This document shows positions 43,453 to 52,668 of a stretch of 64,000 nt of DNA, piece by piece (positions within the stretch are counted from its first letter, which is position 1; every line of letters starts with the position of its first letter). The DNA is from Geopseudomonas aromaticivorans (GTDB lineage Bacteria; Pseudomonadota; Gammaproteobacteria; Pseudomonadales; Pseudomonadaceae). The translations under genes were made by a program, and so were the position numbers. The stretch lies in NCBI RefSeq assembly GCF_019097855.1, contig NZ_JAHRGL010000040.1, positions 1 to 64,000 on the forward strand. Direction: 5' to 3'. The notes under the pieces were generated by a model. That model had not been told where the DNA came from and made no database searches. It saw only the letters and a list, made by a program, of their open reading frames with translations.

Positions 43453-43882
43453 ACAGCGCATCGGCCCCGAGCGCCAGGTAACCCTGCACTTCGCCATCAA
43501 GCTCGAGTCGGGCGACGTGGTCGACAGCACCTTCGACAAGCGTCCGGCGACCTTCAAGGTCGGCGACGGCAACCTGCTGCCTGGCTTCGAGCAGGCGCTC
43601 TACGGCCTCAAGGCTGGCGACAAGCGCTCGATCGCCATTGAGCCCGAACACGGCTTCGGCCAGCCCAACCCGCAGAACGTGCAGGTCATGCCGCGCAGCC
43701 AGTTCGAGGGCATGGAGCTGTCCGAGGGCCTGATGGTGATCTTCAACGATGCCGCCAAGGCCGAGCTGCCGGGCGTGGTCAAGCAGTTCGATGCCGAGCA
43801 GGTCACCATCGACTTCAACCACCCGCTGGCCGGCAAGCGCCTGACCTTCGACGTGGAAATCGTCGACGTGCAGCCCGCCTGA
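43445..43882 (+). CDS. fkpB: FKBP-type prolyl isomerase FkpB (SlpA)
   Basis: A 145-residue SlyD-like prolyl isomerase with FKBP and flap domains: VTLHFAIKLESGDVVDSTF, GNLLPGFEQALYGLKAGDK, FNHPLAGKRLTFDVEI. It lacks the His-rich tail of SlyD. Location between lspA and ispH is conserved in proteobacteria. It overlaps lspA by 8 bases. A repeat pair separates it from ispH. Confidence 0.95.
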   Translation: MTEQRIGPERQVTLHFAIKLESGDVVDSTFDKRPATFKVGDGNLLPGFEQALYGLKAGDKRSIAIEPEHGFGQPNPQNVQVMPRSQFEGMELSEGLMVIFNDAAKAELPGVVKQFDAEQVTIDFNHPLAGKRLTFDVEIVDVQPA

Positions 43883-43891
43883 TGTGCTTCC

Positions 43892-43946
43892 TGTAGGAGC
43901 GAGTTCATTCGCGACCTGTGCTGGTCGCAGATGAATCTGCTCCTGC
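43892..43946. repeat. REP-type inverted repeat between fkpB and ispH
   Basis: TGTAGGAGCGAGTTCATTCG followed by CGACC at 43892-43916 is mirrored by GGTCGCAGATGAATCTGCTC plus CTGC at 43923-43946. It is the common pseudomonad REP type (GTAGGAGCG...), distinct from the CCCTACG families elsewhere here. Confidence 0.8.
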
Positions 43947-43988
43947 TGGCGGTGGCCCCCTCCGAATCCCCGCGTGCCGAGACTTCCC

Positions 43989-44936
43989 ATGCAAATCACC
44001 CTCGCCAACCCCCGCGGCTTCTGCGCCGGCGTCGACCGCGCGATCGAGATCGTCAACCGCGCCCTGGAAGTGTTCGGTCCGCCGATCTACGTGCGCCATG
44101 AAGTGGTCCACAACAAGTTCGTGGTCGAGGATCTGCGCGCCCGTGGCGCCATCTTCGTCGAGGAACTGGACCAGGTGCCGGACGACGTCATCGTGATCTT
44201 CAGCGCCCACGGCGTGTCCCAGGCGGTGCGCGACGAGGCCGCGCGCCGTGGCCTCAAGGTGTTCGACGCCACCTGCCCGCTGGTCACCAAGGTGCATCTG
44301 GAAGTGGCCCGCTACAGTCGCGACGGCGAGGAGTGCATCCTCATCGGCCACGCCGGCCACCCGGAGGTGGAAGGCACCATGGGCCAGTACGACGCCCGCA
44401 ACGGCGGCGCCATCTACCTGGTCGAGGACGAGGCGGATGTGGCCAGGCTCGAGGTGCGCAACCCCGCAGCGCTGGCCTACGTCACCCAGACCACCCTGTC
44501 GATGGACGACACCGCCAAGGTGATCGACGCCCTGCGCGCCAGGTTCCCCGCCATCCAGGGTCCGCGCAAGAACGACATCTGCTACGCCACCCAGAACCGC
44601 CAGGACGCGGTCAAGCAACTGGCCGCAGGCAGCGACCTGCTGCTGGTGGTCGGCAGCCCCAACAGTTCAAACTCCAACCGCCTGCGCGAACTGGCCGAGC
44701 GCATGGGCACCCCGGCGCACCTGATCGACGGCGCCGAGGACCTCCTGCGCGAATGGTTCGCCGGCAAGCAGAAGATCGGCATCACCGCCGGCGCCTCCGC
44801 CCCCGAGGTGCTGGTGCAGGGCGTGATCGCGCGTCTGCGCGAGTGGGGCGCCGTCGAGGTGGTCGAGCTGGACGGGCGTCCGGAGAACGTGACGTTCTCC
44901 ATGCCCAAGGAGTTGCGGGTGGTGCAGGAAGACTGA
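43989..44936 (+). CDS. ispH: 4-hydroxy-3-methylbut-2-enyl diphosphate reductase IspH
   Basis: A 315-residue [4Fe-4S] enzyme, the last step of the MEP isoprenoid pathway. The three cluster cysteines are in [12 protein letters not shown] (C12), DATCPLVTK and ICYATQNRQ, and the catalytic TTLSMDD and [10 protein letters not shown] blocks are intact. The start [10 protein letters not shown] at 43989 matches the family; a Met 5 codons upstream has no better site. It ends 15 bp from a convergent minor pilin gene. Confidence 0.97.
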   Translation: MQITLANPRGFCAGVDRAIEIVNRALEVFGPPIYVRHEVVHNKFVVEDLRARGAIFVEELDQVPDDVIVIFSAHGVSQAVRDEAARRGLKVFDATCPLVTKVHLEVARYSRDGEECILIGHAGHPEVEGTMGQYDARNGGAIYLVEDEADVARLEVRNPAALAYVTQTTLSMDDTAKVIDALRARFPAIQGPRKNDICYATQNRQDAVKQLAAGSDLLLVVGSPNSSNSNRLRELAERMGTPAHLIDGAEDLLREWFAGKQKIGITAGASAPEVLVQGVIARLREWGAVEVVELDGRPENVTFSMPKELRVVQED

Positions 44937-44951
44937 AGCACGGCGGGCAGC

Positions 44952-45467
44952 CTAACAGCTGCCTGCAGCTTCCTTCACCGTTCGCAGGCGGCCCGTCGCA
45001 CTGATGATCAGCCGGCGGACGGCCTGCGCAGCATCCGCGTGACACAGGGTGATGGTGCCGGCCTGGAAAGCGCCGCTTTGCAGCTTGGCGCGTCCGGTCG
45101 GTAGGTAGCGCACATAGTGGCTGACCGGCGTATTGGCGCTGATGCGCACGCCATCAGCGATGGCATCGCCGGTCTTCAGCACCAGCTCTCCGGCGTCGAA
45201 GGCGCCATTGCCGTTGTGATCGACGAAGATCCGCCAGCCGAGGCTCCAGTCACCGTCCCGCCTCTCGAGCACGACTGCACGTCTGCGCATGATCGCCTCC
45301 TGGCGGCTGAGGATCAGCGCTGTGGCGAGGTCGATGCTGGCCTTGCGTACTTGCTGGCCGTGGATCATCTGGCGCACGGCGGGAACGCCGATGCCAAGGA
45401 TCATCGATAGCAAGGCTAGCACCAGCATGGCCTCGATCAGGGTAAAACCGCGGTGTGAACCGAGCAT
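44952..45467 (-). CDS. Type IV minor pilin FimT/GspH family
   Basis: A 171-residue prepilin. The leader MLGSHRGFTLIEAMLVLALLSMILG has the PilD cleavage site G-FTLIE, with Glu5 of the mature pilin. A GspH-type globular domain follows, ending in two cysteines that could form the C-terminal disulfide. It stands alone on the minus strand, opposite to the rest of the pilus genes. It is likely fimT by position next to ispH, but could be a second FimU-like protein. Confidence 0.8.
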   Translation of the reverse strand: MLGSHRGFTLIEAMLVLALLSMILGIGVPAVRQMIHGQQVRKASIDLATALILSRQEAIMRRRAVVLERRDGDWSLGWRIFVDHNGNGAFDAGELVLKTGDAIADGVRISANTPVSHYVRYLPTGRAKLQSGAFQAGTITLCHADAAQAVRRLIISATGRLRTVKEAAGSC

Positions 45468-45612
45468 GGCATCCGTGCTCCTGTCGGTTGAGGGGCTTCT
45501 GCGTCCTGCACAAGCTGTTGTCAGAGGTTAGCCCGGTAGTTGCAGGTCGATCAGCGATGCAGGGCAAACTTTGCGCTACTTCACAGTGGCTTGCCGGACA
45601 AGAGGCTGAAGA

Positions 45613-45641
45613 AGCCGCCTGTCGTGCGGCGGCTCTTTTTT
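45613..45641 (+). terminator. Plus-strand terminator in the fimT-pilE gap
   Basis: Stem AGCCGCC / GGCGGCT with an eight-base loop, followed by C and six T residues. No plus-strand gene lies between ispH (ends 44936) and this point. The gap 45468-45775 otherwise shows only pilin-gene promoter space. Confidence 0.8.
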
Positions 45642-45775
45642 GTGGGTGACGGATGCAATCATTGTTGGCACAAGCAGGAGGCTGCGGGCTGAGCTTGATG
45701 GCGAGGCGTGATGGGTGATTCTGCCAGTCAGGTCAACCTCCTTGTCAGTGCCTTTGGGTAGACTGGCATGGCTCC

Positions 45776-46222
45776 ATGAATCGCAACGGAATAGGTGGCG
45801 TGGTGAACAAGAAAACGCAGCATGGCTTCACGCTAATTGAACTGATGATGACGATAGCCGTCATCGGCATCGTGATGGGCATTGCCTGGCCCCAATACCA
45901 ACAATACATAGCCAAAGGAAAGCGGGCCGAAGCCCAGTCCTTCCTGATGGACCTGGCCCAACGCCAGCAGCAGTTCATGCTGGATGCGCGGCGATATGCG
46001 GTTGATGAGACCGAGCTGGGTATAACGGTGCCGGCAAACGTTGCCGAAAATTATGATCTCGAAGCTTTCGATATCACCACCCCGCCGCCCTATATCCTGA
46101 TCACCCTGACGCCGAAGGCGACAAGAGCGCAGAAGGATGATGGCACCCTGACGATCGATAGTGCGGGTGTGAAGCAGAGGATCACCGGGAGTGGTGGCTC
46201 CGCTGTCACCGAGACCTGGTAG
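45776..46222 (+). CDS. pilE: Type IV minor pilin PilE
   Basis: A 148-residue prepilin with cleavage site [19 protein letters not shown] after an 18-residue leader, and a PilE-like body ([25 protein letters not shown]). Minor pilins prime fibre assembly and set the PilY1 tip complex. The leader is long if the ATG at 45776 is used; a GTG at 45803 (VNKKTQHGF) preceded by GGTGG gives a normal 9-residue leader and may be the true start. It is placed before fimU here, whereas in P. aeruginosa pilE follows pilY2. Confidence 0.82.
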   Translation: MNRNGIGGVVNKKTQHGFTLIELMMTIAVIGIVMGIAWPQYQQYIAKGKRAEAQSFLMDLAQRQQQFMLDARRYAVDETELGITVPANVAENYDLEAFDITTPPPYILITLTPKATRAQKDDGTLTIDSAGVKQRITGSGGSAVTETW

Positions 46223-46309
46223 CACTTGGCGCTTGTACAGACGTCGCGCACACCCTTTCGATTCTGATCTTTCTGGTGCTGGTCTCGCAATGAGACGTGG
46301 GGTTCTTGT

Positions 46310-46837
46310 ATGTCGATGAATTTTCGAGGCGATCCTGGGCTGGCCGCCATCAATTGCCGTGGATCAGCCGGTTTCACCCTGATAGAGCTCATGACGGTTC
46401 TGGTGATCTTCACGATCCTCATGGCGGTCGGTATTCCAGCCGTCAATCAGATGATGGCGGGGCAGGGGGCCAAGTCGGTGGCGGCGGATCTGCATACCAG
46501 TCTGACCCTGGCGCGTGCAGAGGCGGTGGTGCGCAATCGCCCGGTCACGGTGAGCCCGCTTGCTGCTGACGATGATTGGGGCGCCGAAGGCTGGCAGGTG
46601 ACGGTCGGCACCGGGTCGGACCTGATCGTGCTGCAGCGCCAGGATCTCAAGCCGGAGATGGTGGAAATAACGCCGGATCCGGCTGCCACGGAGATCATTT
46701 TCCGCCCGAATGGCCGGGCAAGTGCAGCCACCATGCTGAAAATCGAATCGGTCCGTGATGCAAGTCAAACCCGCTGCATGGTGATCCGTCTGGATGGTCG
46801 CGCCCGGTCGGGAGCATGCGATGACGCGAACTTATAA
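46310..46837 (+). CDS. fimU: Type IV minor pilin FimU/FimT (GspH family)
   Basis: A 175-residue prepilin with cleavage at [19 protein letters not shown]. The globular part follows the GspH pattern (AADLHTSLTLARAEAVVRNRPVTVSPL) and ends with a Cys pair (RCMV...GACDD). First gene of the fimU-pilV-pilW-pilX-pilY1 row. Its last 17 bases overlap pilV. Symbol assigned by order. Confidence 0.78.
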   Translation: MSMNFRGDPGLAAINCRGSAGFTLIELMTVLVIFTILMAVGIPAVNQMMAGQGAKSVAADLHTSLTLARAEAVVRNRPVTVSPLAADDDWGAEGWQVTVGTGSDLIVLQRQDLKPEMVEITPDPAATEIIFRPNGRASAATMLKIESVRDASQTRCMVIRLDGRARSGACDDANL

Positions 46838-47414
46838 GGGGATGGATATGCGCGCGGTTAATCGTGGGGCGCCCGCCCAATCGGGTTTTACCTTGATCGA
46901 GGTGCTCGTCACCCTGCTGATCCTCGCAGTAGGCCTGCTGGGGCTGGCGGGGCTGCAGACCCGGATGCTTGCTACCGAGCTCGAGTCCTATCAGCGTTCC
47001 CATGCTTTGGTGCTGGTCCAGGACATGGTGAACAGGGTCAATGCCAATCGTGCGGAAGCCAGAAACGGTTCGTACAGCGGGGCAACCGTGTATGGCACCG
47101 ATACCAGTCATGTATGCAGTACCGCCAGCGTGGTCGGCGCTGACCTATGCCAATGGAATGAGGCCTTGCAAGGTGCAGGAGCTGCGGATGCTGACGGTGC
47201 CGAGGTGGGCGCGATGATCGGCGCCCGTGGCTGTATTGAAACCGTGAGCGGCTCAGCCAACTCCGAGGTGATCCTGCGCGTGACCGTCGTCTGGCAGGGC
47301 ATGTCGCCAACGGTTGCTCCGTCCCTTACCTGTGGCGAGGGCGCGTATGGCGACGATGACCGGATGCGCCGTGCGGTTTCCATGCTGGTCACGCTGGCTT
47401 ACCTGGGGGTCTGA
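46821..47414 (+). CDS. pilV: Type IV minor pilin PilV
   Basis: A 197-residue prepilin with G-FTLIEVLVTLLILAVGLLGLAGLQ, the PilV/GspI-type N-terminus. ATG at 46821, with GGAG 7 bases upstream, is preferred; an ATG at 46848 (MDMRAV, after GGGG) is an alternative. It forms the priming subcomplex with PilW and PilX. Base composition is clearly lower in GC than the housekeeping genes on either side. Confidence 0.88.
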   Translation: MTRTYKGMDMRAVNRGAPAQSGFTLIEVLVTLLILAVGLLGLAGLQTRMLATELESYQRSHALVLVQDMVNRVNANRAEARNGSYSGATVYGTDTSHVCSTASVVGADLCQWNEALQGAGAADADGAEVGAMIGARGCIETVSGSANSEVILRVTVVWQGMSPTVAPSLTCGEGAYGDDDRMRRAVSMLVTLAYLGV

Positions 47415-47415
47415 A

Positions 47416-48444
47416 ATGACGGCTATGCGTAACATGGGGTATCGCCAGGGCGCTTTCACCTTGGTCGAGATGATGGTGGCGATGCTCTTGGGCATCATGA
47501 TCCTGCTGGCGGTCTCCGAGGTGTTCGTCAACAACAACCGCACACGCATCGAGATCGAAAACACCACCCGCCAGATCGAGAACGGCCGCTACGCCATGCA
47601 GTTGCTGGAAGGCGAGCTGGCCAATACGGGTTTTTTTGGTGAGTGGTCAGGCGCTGTTCCGCCTGCCGTGGGGAGCCCGACAGTTACCGCCTGTCTCTCA
47701 AGTGAGGATGATGTAAGGAAGGCCGTAAATGTGCCGGTTTTTGGTGGTGGAGCGTTAACTGCGGGCTCTACGGACTGCATGACCGGATTCAAGGCAGGCA
47801 ATGATTATCTGGCCGTGCGACGCACCAGCACTTGTGCTGTGGGGGATGCTGAGTGCGATGGTTTTGAGAGTGGCCGCTATCACCTTCAGGTCTCTGCCTG
47901 TGAGGATGATGATCCGGGTGAAATTCTTCTACAGGTCGCTTCGGTAGTAGCAGATATGGACGCCACCCAGCGAGACTGCACTTCCCAAGCTCCGGTATAT
48001 CGGTTTCTCAGTCGGCTCTACTATGTACGCGACGACAATGTTTTGATGCGTGCTGAATTGGGTGCTGGGGCATATGTATCTACGCCGCTGGTCGATGGTA
48101 TCGAGCGTCTGCACTTTGAATATGGCATTGACAGCGCTGGAGCTGACGGGGAGGTCGACAAATTCGTTAGTGAGCCGACAGCGGCCCAGTGGGCGAATGT
48201 CGTTGCAATCAGAATCTGGCTGCTGGCGCGTAATTTGGAACCAACGCCCGGATATACCGATGATCGCAGTTACACCATGGGCAACGAAGCCGCCTACACT
48301 CCGGCCGATGGTTTCAAGCGCCAGCTATATACCAGCACCGTACGCTTAAACAATGTCGCCGGCCGCCGCGAGTCGCCGGTGGTTGCAGGCGCCGCGGGAG
48401 CGGAAGAGCCTTCCGCACAAACACCATCCGCTCCGGCGATATGA
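47416..48444 (+). CDS. pilW: Type IV minor pilin PilW
   Basis: A 342-residue large minor pilin with leader ending GA-FTLVEMMVAMLLGIMILLAV. The Gly before the cleavage site is replaced by Ala (QGAFTLVE), as can occur in PilW proteins. The body has several Cys pairs. It starts one base after the pilV stop and ends overlapping the pilX region. The central part is relatively AT-rich (47700-48250). Confidence 0.88.
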   Translation: MTAMRNMGYRQGAFTLVEMMVAMLLGIMILLAVSEVFVNNNRTRIEIENTTRQIENGRYAMQLLEGELANTGFFGEWSGAVPPAVGSPTVTACLSSEDDVRKAVNVPVFGGGALTAGSTDCMTGFKAGNDYLAVRRTSTCAVGDAECDGFESGRYHLQVSACEDDDPGEILLQVASVVADMDATQRDCTSQAPVYRFLSRLYYVRDDNVLMRAELGAGAYVSTPLVDGIERLHFEYGIDSAGADGEVDKFVSEPTAAQWANVVAIRIWLLARNLEPTPGYTDDRSYTMGNEAAYTPADGFKRQLYTSTVRLNNVAGRRESPVVAGAAGAEEPSAQTPSAPAI

Positions 48445-48452
48445 GGGTGAGC

Positions 48453-49106
48453 ATGATGAAGACATCCTTGAAGTTTTCCGAGCGCCAGCGCGGCGCCGTA
48501 TTGCTGGTCGGGCTGGTCATGCTGGTCATGGTGACCCTCCTTGCCATCAGTGGTTTCAATATGGTCAAGGTCAATCAGCAGGTGGCTGGCAACATGGAAA
48601 GTCGTTCCCAGGCAATGGTCGCGGCCAATGCCGCGATTGAGGAGGCGATCAGCTCGACGCTCTTCATTAGCAATCCAGGCAATCTGCTGCTCAATGCCTG
48701 TGGTTCTGCAAATAACAGGTGTTATGACTTTAATGATGATGGCGTCAATGACATTACGGTGGTAGTCAGGGCGCCAACATGCGTGACGGTCACGCCAAAG
48801 TCTAATGACGAGGTTTTGGGTATAGCTGAAGCGTTGCTGGAGCAGGCTGAAACGGCTGTGGATGTTGAGCTGAAGAACAGGTTGATCGCGAGTGCTTATG
48901 GATTTACCTCTTGCCAGTCACCGCATTCGGCATCGGGTAGGCCTGGCGGCTCTTCCAGCAGCCTGGCTGCTTCGGAGTGTAGTGTGGTGATCTGGAATTT
49001 TGTGGCCGACGCTGAGGATAGTGTCACCGGCGCCCGAGCCACTGTACGGCAGGGGGTTTCAGTATGGTCGCCAAAGAATAATGTTGAATCGGTGTGTCCG
49101 ATATAG
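48453..49106 (+). CDS. pilX: Type IV minor pilin PilX
   Basis: A 217-residue pilin-like protein with N-terminus RQRGAVLLVGLVMLVMVTLLAISGFNM, the atypical processing site RGAVLL of PilX (no Glu5, as in GspK-like tip proteins). ATG at 48441 overlaps the pilW stop and is in frame; 48453 has the better-spaced GAGGGTGAG and is used here. Low GC. It caps or bridges the minor-pilin complex to PilY1. Confidence 0.85.
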   Translation: MMKTSLKFSERQRGAVLLVGLVMLVMVTLLAISGFNMVKVNQQVAGNMESRSQAMVAANAAIEEAISSTLFISNPGNLLLNACGSANNRCYDFNDDGVNDITVVVRAPTCVTVTPKSNDEVLGIAEALLEQAETAVDVELKNRLIASAYGFTSCQSPHSASGRPGGSSSSLAASECSVVIWNFVADAEDSVTGARATVRQGVSVWSPKNNVESVCPI

Positions 49107-49124
49107 TCCGGGGGGACGGAAATT

Positions 49125-52100
49125 ATGGCCCTGATACGAAGATTGACTGGCCTTGTTGTCAGTGTGTTGATGATTTTTTTGCCAGTATTCGCTTTTGCCG
49201 AAGATATTGACGTGTTCGTCGGAGGCAATGGTGGGAGTGGTGGTAAGCCGAATATTTTGATCGTTCTCGACAATACGTCCAACTGGTCTCGGCAGAGCCA
49301 GCAGTGGCCAGGCGGGGTCACCCAGGGACAGTCCGAGGTTCGTGCAATCAAGACGGCATTGGGGGGACTGGTAGACAAGGTCAATGTCGGCTTGATGGAG
49401 TTCACCACCCAGGGTAATGCAAATCAGGACGGTGGCTTCGTACGATTCGATCTCCAGCCGCTGACGGCCACCACTCAGCTCTCATTCAATGGAGAGCTCG
49501 ACGAAATATTTGCAGGGGTGGAGACACCCTTGGAAAAACGTAGCTCGGGAACGCCTTATGGCAACCTGATGTATGACGTGTACAACTATCTGGCGGATGA
49601 CGATCAGTCCTTTGCAGGTGCTGGCACACCATCGACCGCCGATTCTGCTGGCTATGAACCGCCGTACTCCAAGTTCGCTTCCCCACTGGATGCGGAGGAT
49701 GCCTGCGTGAAGACCTACGTGATCTTCATCGGCAACCCCAACCAGAGCGGCCCGTCCACCGACAGCTCTATCAATAGTGGGAAGCTGGCCAGTCTTTACG
49801 AAGCCCTGGATCTGGATGATGTTTCGGCGGACGGGCTGGCAGGGCCAGTTGGGACCGCTAGTCCACTGCCCATCCCACTATTCTCGACGGTGGAGAAGCC
49901 TGTGACCAGGACTATTCCCGCTGGAACGGTGGACACCTATGTGACTACTGAAAAAAATAATAAGTGTTATGTGAGTGCTGCTGCCTGTACTGCTGCGCAG
50001 AGCTGCCCGGCTGGTGCAACCTGTGCCTGCGTGGCGACGCCAGCTCCTGTGGCGGCTGGCTGTAATGCGGGACGATACAACTACACGGTCGAGGTCACTG
50101 CGACTGTAGATACGGTCGTCAATGACATCGAAACCGAGGTGCTCCCGACAGGGCAGACCGATACCGGCAAGGGGGTAAACTGGAACCTCGATGACTGGGC
50201 GAAGTTCCTCTTCCAGCATGGTGTGCCCATTAGCTATACCGATGCCAGTGGTGCTGACCAGAGTGTTCGCATGCCGGTGGTGACCTACACCATCGACGTG
50301 TTCAACAAGCAGCAGGATGCCGACCATACCGGTCTCATGCTGAGTACGGCGAATGCCGGGGGCGGCAAGTACTTCGTCGCCAAGAACGAGCAGGCCATCG
50401 TCGATGCGATCAACAAGGCAGCCTCCGAGATCCTTTCCGCCAGTTCGACCTTTGCGGCGGTGGCTCTGCCTTTGAGTGCAAACAACCAGGCGCAGAACGA
50501 GAACCAGGTGTTCATCGGTATGTTCCGCCCTGACGGCGATGCGGCTCCGCGCTGGTTTGGCAACCTCAAGCGTTATCAGGTAGGCATCCTCAATGGACAG
50601 GCGGAGCTGGTCGATGCGAATCTGGAGTCGGCCATCAATACCCTGACCAACTTCCCCAGCGAGTGCTCCCAGAGTTTCTGGTCCACGGATTCGGGAACCT
50701 ACTGGGCGGACAAAAACGTCAGCCCAGCGCCTCTTAGCAAGTGTTTCGCAGCAACTACTAGCCCTTGGTCGGATGCGCCGGATGGCCCCTTCGTCGAGAA
50801 GGGGGGGGCTGCCCAGGCGCTGCGTAACTTGGGCGCTTCTGTCACCTCGCGCAACGTGCTGACGGTCGAAGAGGGGGCTCTGACTGCGTTTGATGCCGAT
50901 TTCGTTGATGATGTCGGCGGGCAGACCGTGTTCGACTACATTCGTGGTCAGGAAACGGTCAAGCAGGTGACGGATGGTGTCGAAACCAGCGTGACCCGGG
51001 TACGCCACACTGCACATGGAGATGTGGTGCACTCACGCCCCCTGCCGATCAACTACGGTATGGCTACGGGCCAGACGACACCCAACGTGGCGGTTTACTA
51101 CGGCACCAACGACGGTCTGCTGCGCGCCATCGATTCCCGTACCGGCCAGGAGCGCTGGTCGCTGGTTGCGCCTGAGCATTTCAAAAAGCTGCAGCGGTTG
51201 TCCGTGAACGAGCCCCTGGTGGCCTTCGCCAACCAGGATATGTCGGCAACGCCGACGCCTCTGCCCAAGGATTATTTTTTTGACGGCGCGATTGGCAGCT
51301 ATGTTGTCTATGCAGACAATGCCGTAGAGGCGGCCTACATCTATCCGACCATGCGACGCGGTGGACGCATGGTATATGCCCTGAATGTGACCGATCCGGA
51401 TGCGCCGGAGTTGATGTGGCGCAAGGGCTGTCCGTTGCCGGACTCGGATGAGGGTTGCGATGTGGGCTTTGAAAATATCGGCCAGACTTGGTCCATGCCG
51501 ATGGCCGCGCACCTCAAGGGATATGATGAGGGCAACTCGCCAGTGGTTATCTTCGGAGGCGGCTACGACAGCTGCGAAGACACCGATGCCAAGATCACAA
51601 ACTGCCCAACGTCTTCCAAGGGGCGGGCCATGTATGTGGTCGATGCCGAGGATGGCACGTTGGTCAAGGCCATTCCCATGCCGGGTGCAGTTACAGCCGA
51701 TATTACCTTGGTAGATATCGACCATGATGGTTATGTCGACTATGCGTATGCGGTCGATCTGAGTGGTAACTTGTCGCGGGTCAGCTTCATTGATCCAGAT
51801 TCCGGTGCAGCGATTAGTGATACTGATGCTTGGGAGGCTGTGACAATCGGCTACTCTCGCGATGCAGACAACCCGCGCAAGTTTCTTCATGCGCCCTCGG
51901 CACTGCCTTTCAATGGCAAGGTATATCTGGCGTTCGGCTCCGGAAATCGCGAGAGACCACTGGAGAAGAATTATCCATACGTCGAGGATGTCGATGATCG
52001 TTTCTATGTGTTCCGTGATGATCCGGCCGATACCGGAAGCTACGATCTGAATGACGATGGCGTAATGTTTGACTATTCTGAGCCGACCAATTGTACCTCG

Positions 52101-52550
52101 CCGGGTATTCTCGGTGAGATTAACAGGCGTGGTTGGTCCATGAGCCTTTCAGGCCGTGGCGAACAGGTGGCGACCTCTTCAGTCACAATCGGTGGTATGG
52201 TGGCATTCAATACCTACAAACCGGGAGGCAGCGCAGTTGGCATGTGTTCAAGGCCCATGGGGGTTTCCACGGCTTATTTGGTCAACCTATTCAATGCCTC
52301 GGGCGCGATTGGTGTTGATGGCGTCTGCGGCGGGCAGCGCTCGGTCGAAGTGGGGACCGGCATGCCGATTGCGCCGACAATCGGTACTGTCAAGGTGAAA
52401 AATGATCCCTCCTGCACTGGCAACGATTGCGAAGGTGATGTCGTTACTTTCTGTATCGGTTGCGAAGGTGGCTTGAAGACTACCGAGCTTGAGCCAACGG
52501 TTGATCAGGTTCGTCAGAGAACCTATTGGAGTTCCGATACCGATAAATAA
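49125..52550 (+). CDS. pilY1: Type IV pilus tip adhesin/assembly protein PilY1
   Basis: A 1141-residue secreted protein with signal peptide (1-25, cut near FAFA-EDID). The N-terminal half resembles a von Willebrand A domain with a MIDAS-like DNTSN near residue 50. The C-terminal half is the PilC/PilY1 beta-propeller (NVAVYYGTNDGLLRAIDSRTGQE) with a calcium loop DIDHDGYVD at residues 864-872, which controls pilus retraction in P. aeruginosa. An unusual Cys-rich insert (six Cys, residues 281-313) breaks the vWA region. It acts as adhesin and mechanosensor at the pilus tip. pilY2 is absent. Confidence 0.92.
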   Translation: MALIRRLTGLVVSVLMIFLPVFAFAEDIDVFVGGNGGSGGKPNILIVLDNTSNWSRQSQQWPGGVTQGQSEVRAIKTALGGLVDKVNVGLMEFTTQGNANQDGGFVRFDLQPLTATTQLSFNGELDEIFAGVETPLEKRSSGTPYGNLMYDVYNYLADDDQSFAGAGTPSTADSAGYEPPYSKFASPLDAEDACVKTYVIFIGNPNQSGPSTDSSINSGKLASLYEALDLDDVSADGLAGPVGTASPLPIPLFSTVEKPVTRTIPAGTVDTYVTTEKNNKCYVSAAACTAAQSCPAGATCACVATPAPVAAGCNAGRYNYTVEVTATVDTVVNDIETEVLPTGQTDTGKGVNWNLDDWAKFLFQHGVPISYTDASGADQSVRMPVVTYTIDVFNKQQDADHTGLMLSTANAGGGKYFVAKNEQAIVDAINKAASEILSASSTFAAVALPLSANNQAQNENQVFIGMFRPDGDAAPRWFGNLKRYQVGILNGQAELVDANLESAINTLTNFPSECSQSFWSTDSGTYWADKNVSPAPLSKCFAATTSPWSDAPDGPFVEKGGAAQALRNLGASVTSRNVLTVEEGALTAFDADFVDDVGGQTVFDYIRGQETVKQVTDGVETSVTRVRHTAHGDVVHSRPLPINYGMATGQTTPNVAVYYGTNDGLLRAIDSRTGQERWSLVAPEHFKKLQRLSVNEPLVAFANQDMSATPTPLPKDYFFDGAIGSYVVYADNAVEAAYIYPTMRRGGRMVYALNVTDPDAPELMWRKGCPLPDSDEGCDVGFENIGQTWSMPMAAHLKGYDEGNSPVVIFGGGYDSCEDTDAKITNCPTSSKGRAMYVVDAEDGTLVKAIPMPGAVTADITLVDIDHDGYVDYAYAVDLSGNLSRVSFIDPDSGAAISDTDAWEAVTIGYSRDADNPRKFLHAPSALPFNGKVYLAFGSGNRERPLEKNYPYVEDVDDRFYVFRDDPADTGSYDLNDDGVMFDYSEPTNCTSPGILGEINRRGWSMSLSGRGEQVATSSVTIGGMVAFNTYKPGGSAVGMCSRPMGVSTAYLVNLFNASGAIGVDGVCGGQRSVEVGTGMPIAPTIGTVKVKNDPSCTGNDCEGDVVTFCIGCEGGLKTTELEPTVDQVRQRTYWSSDTDK

Positions 52551-52613
52551 CGGAATCTCGGCTTCGTGGCGGGCTTTGCCGGCTGCGATCTGGTTCACTG
52601 AGGAGTAGACTCG

Positions 52614-52651
52614 GAGCCCGTCCCCATTTATGGAGACGGGCTCTGTTCTTT
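52614..52651 (+). terminator. Terminator of the pilus gene row
   Basis: A 9-bp stem GAGCCCGTC / GACGGGCTC with a 12-base loop, then TGTTCTTTC, 63 bp after pilY1. The thiO start follows immediately. Confidence 0.75.
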
Positions 52652-52668
52652 CAGCACAAGGCTTCCCC

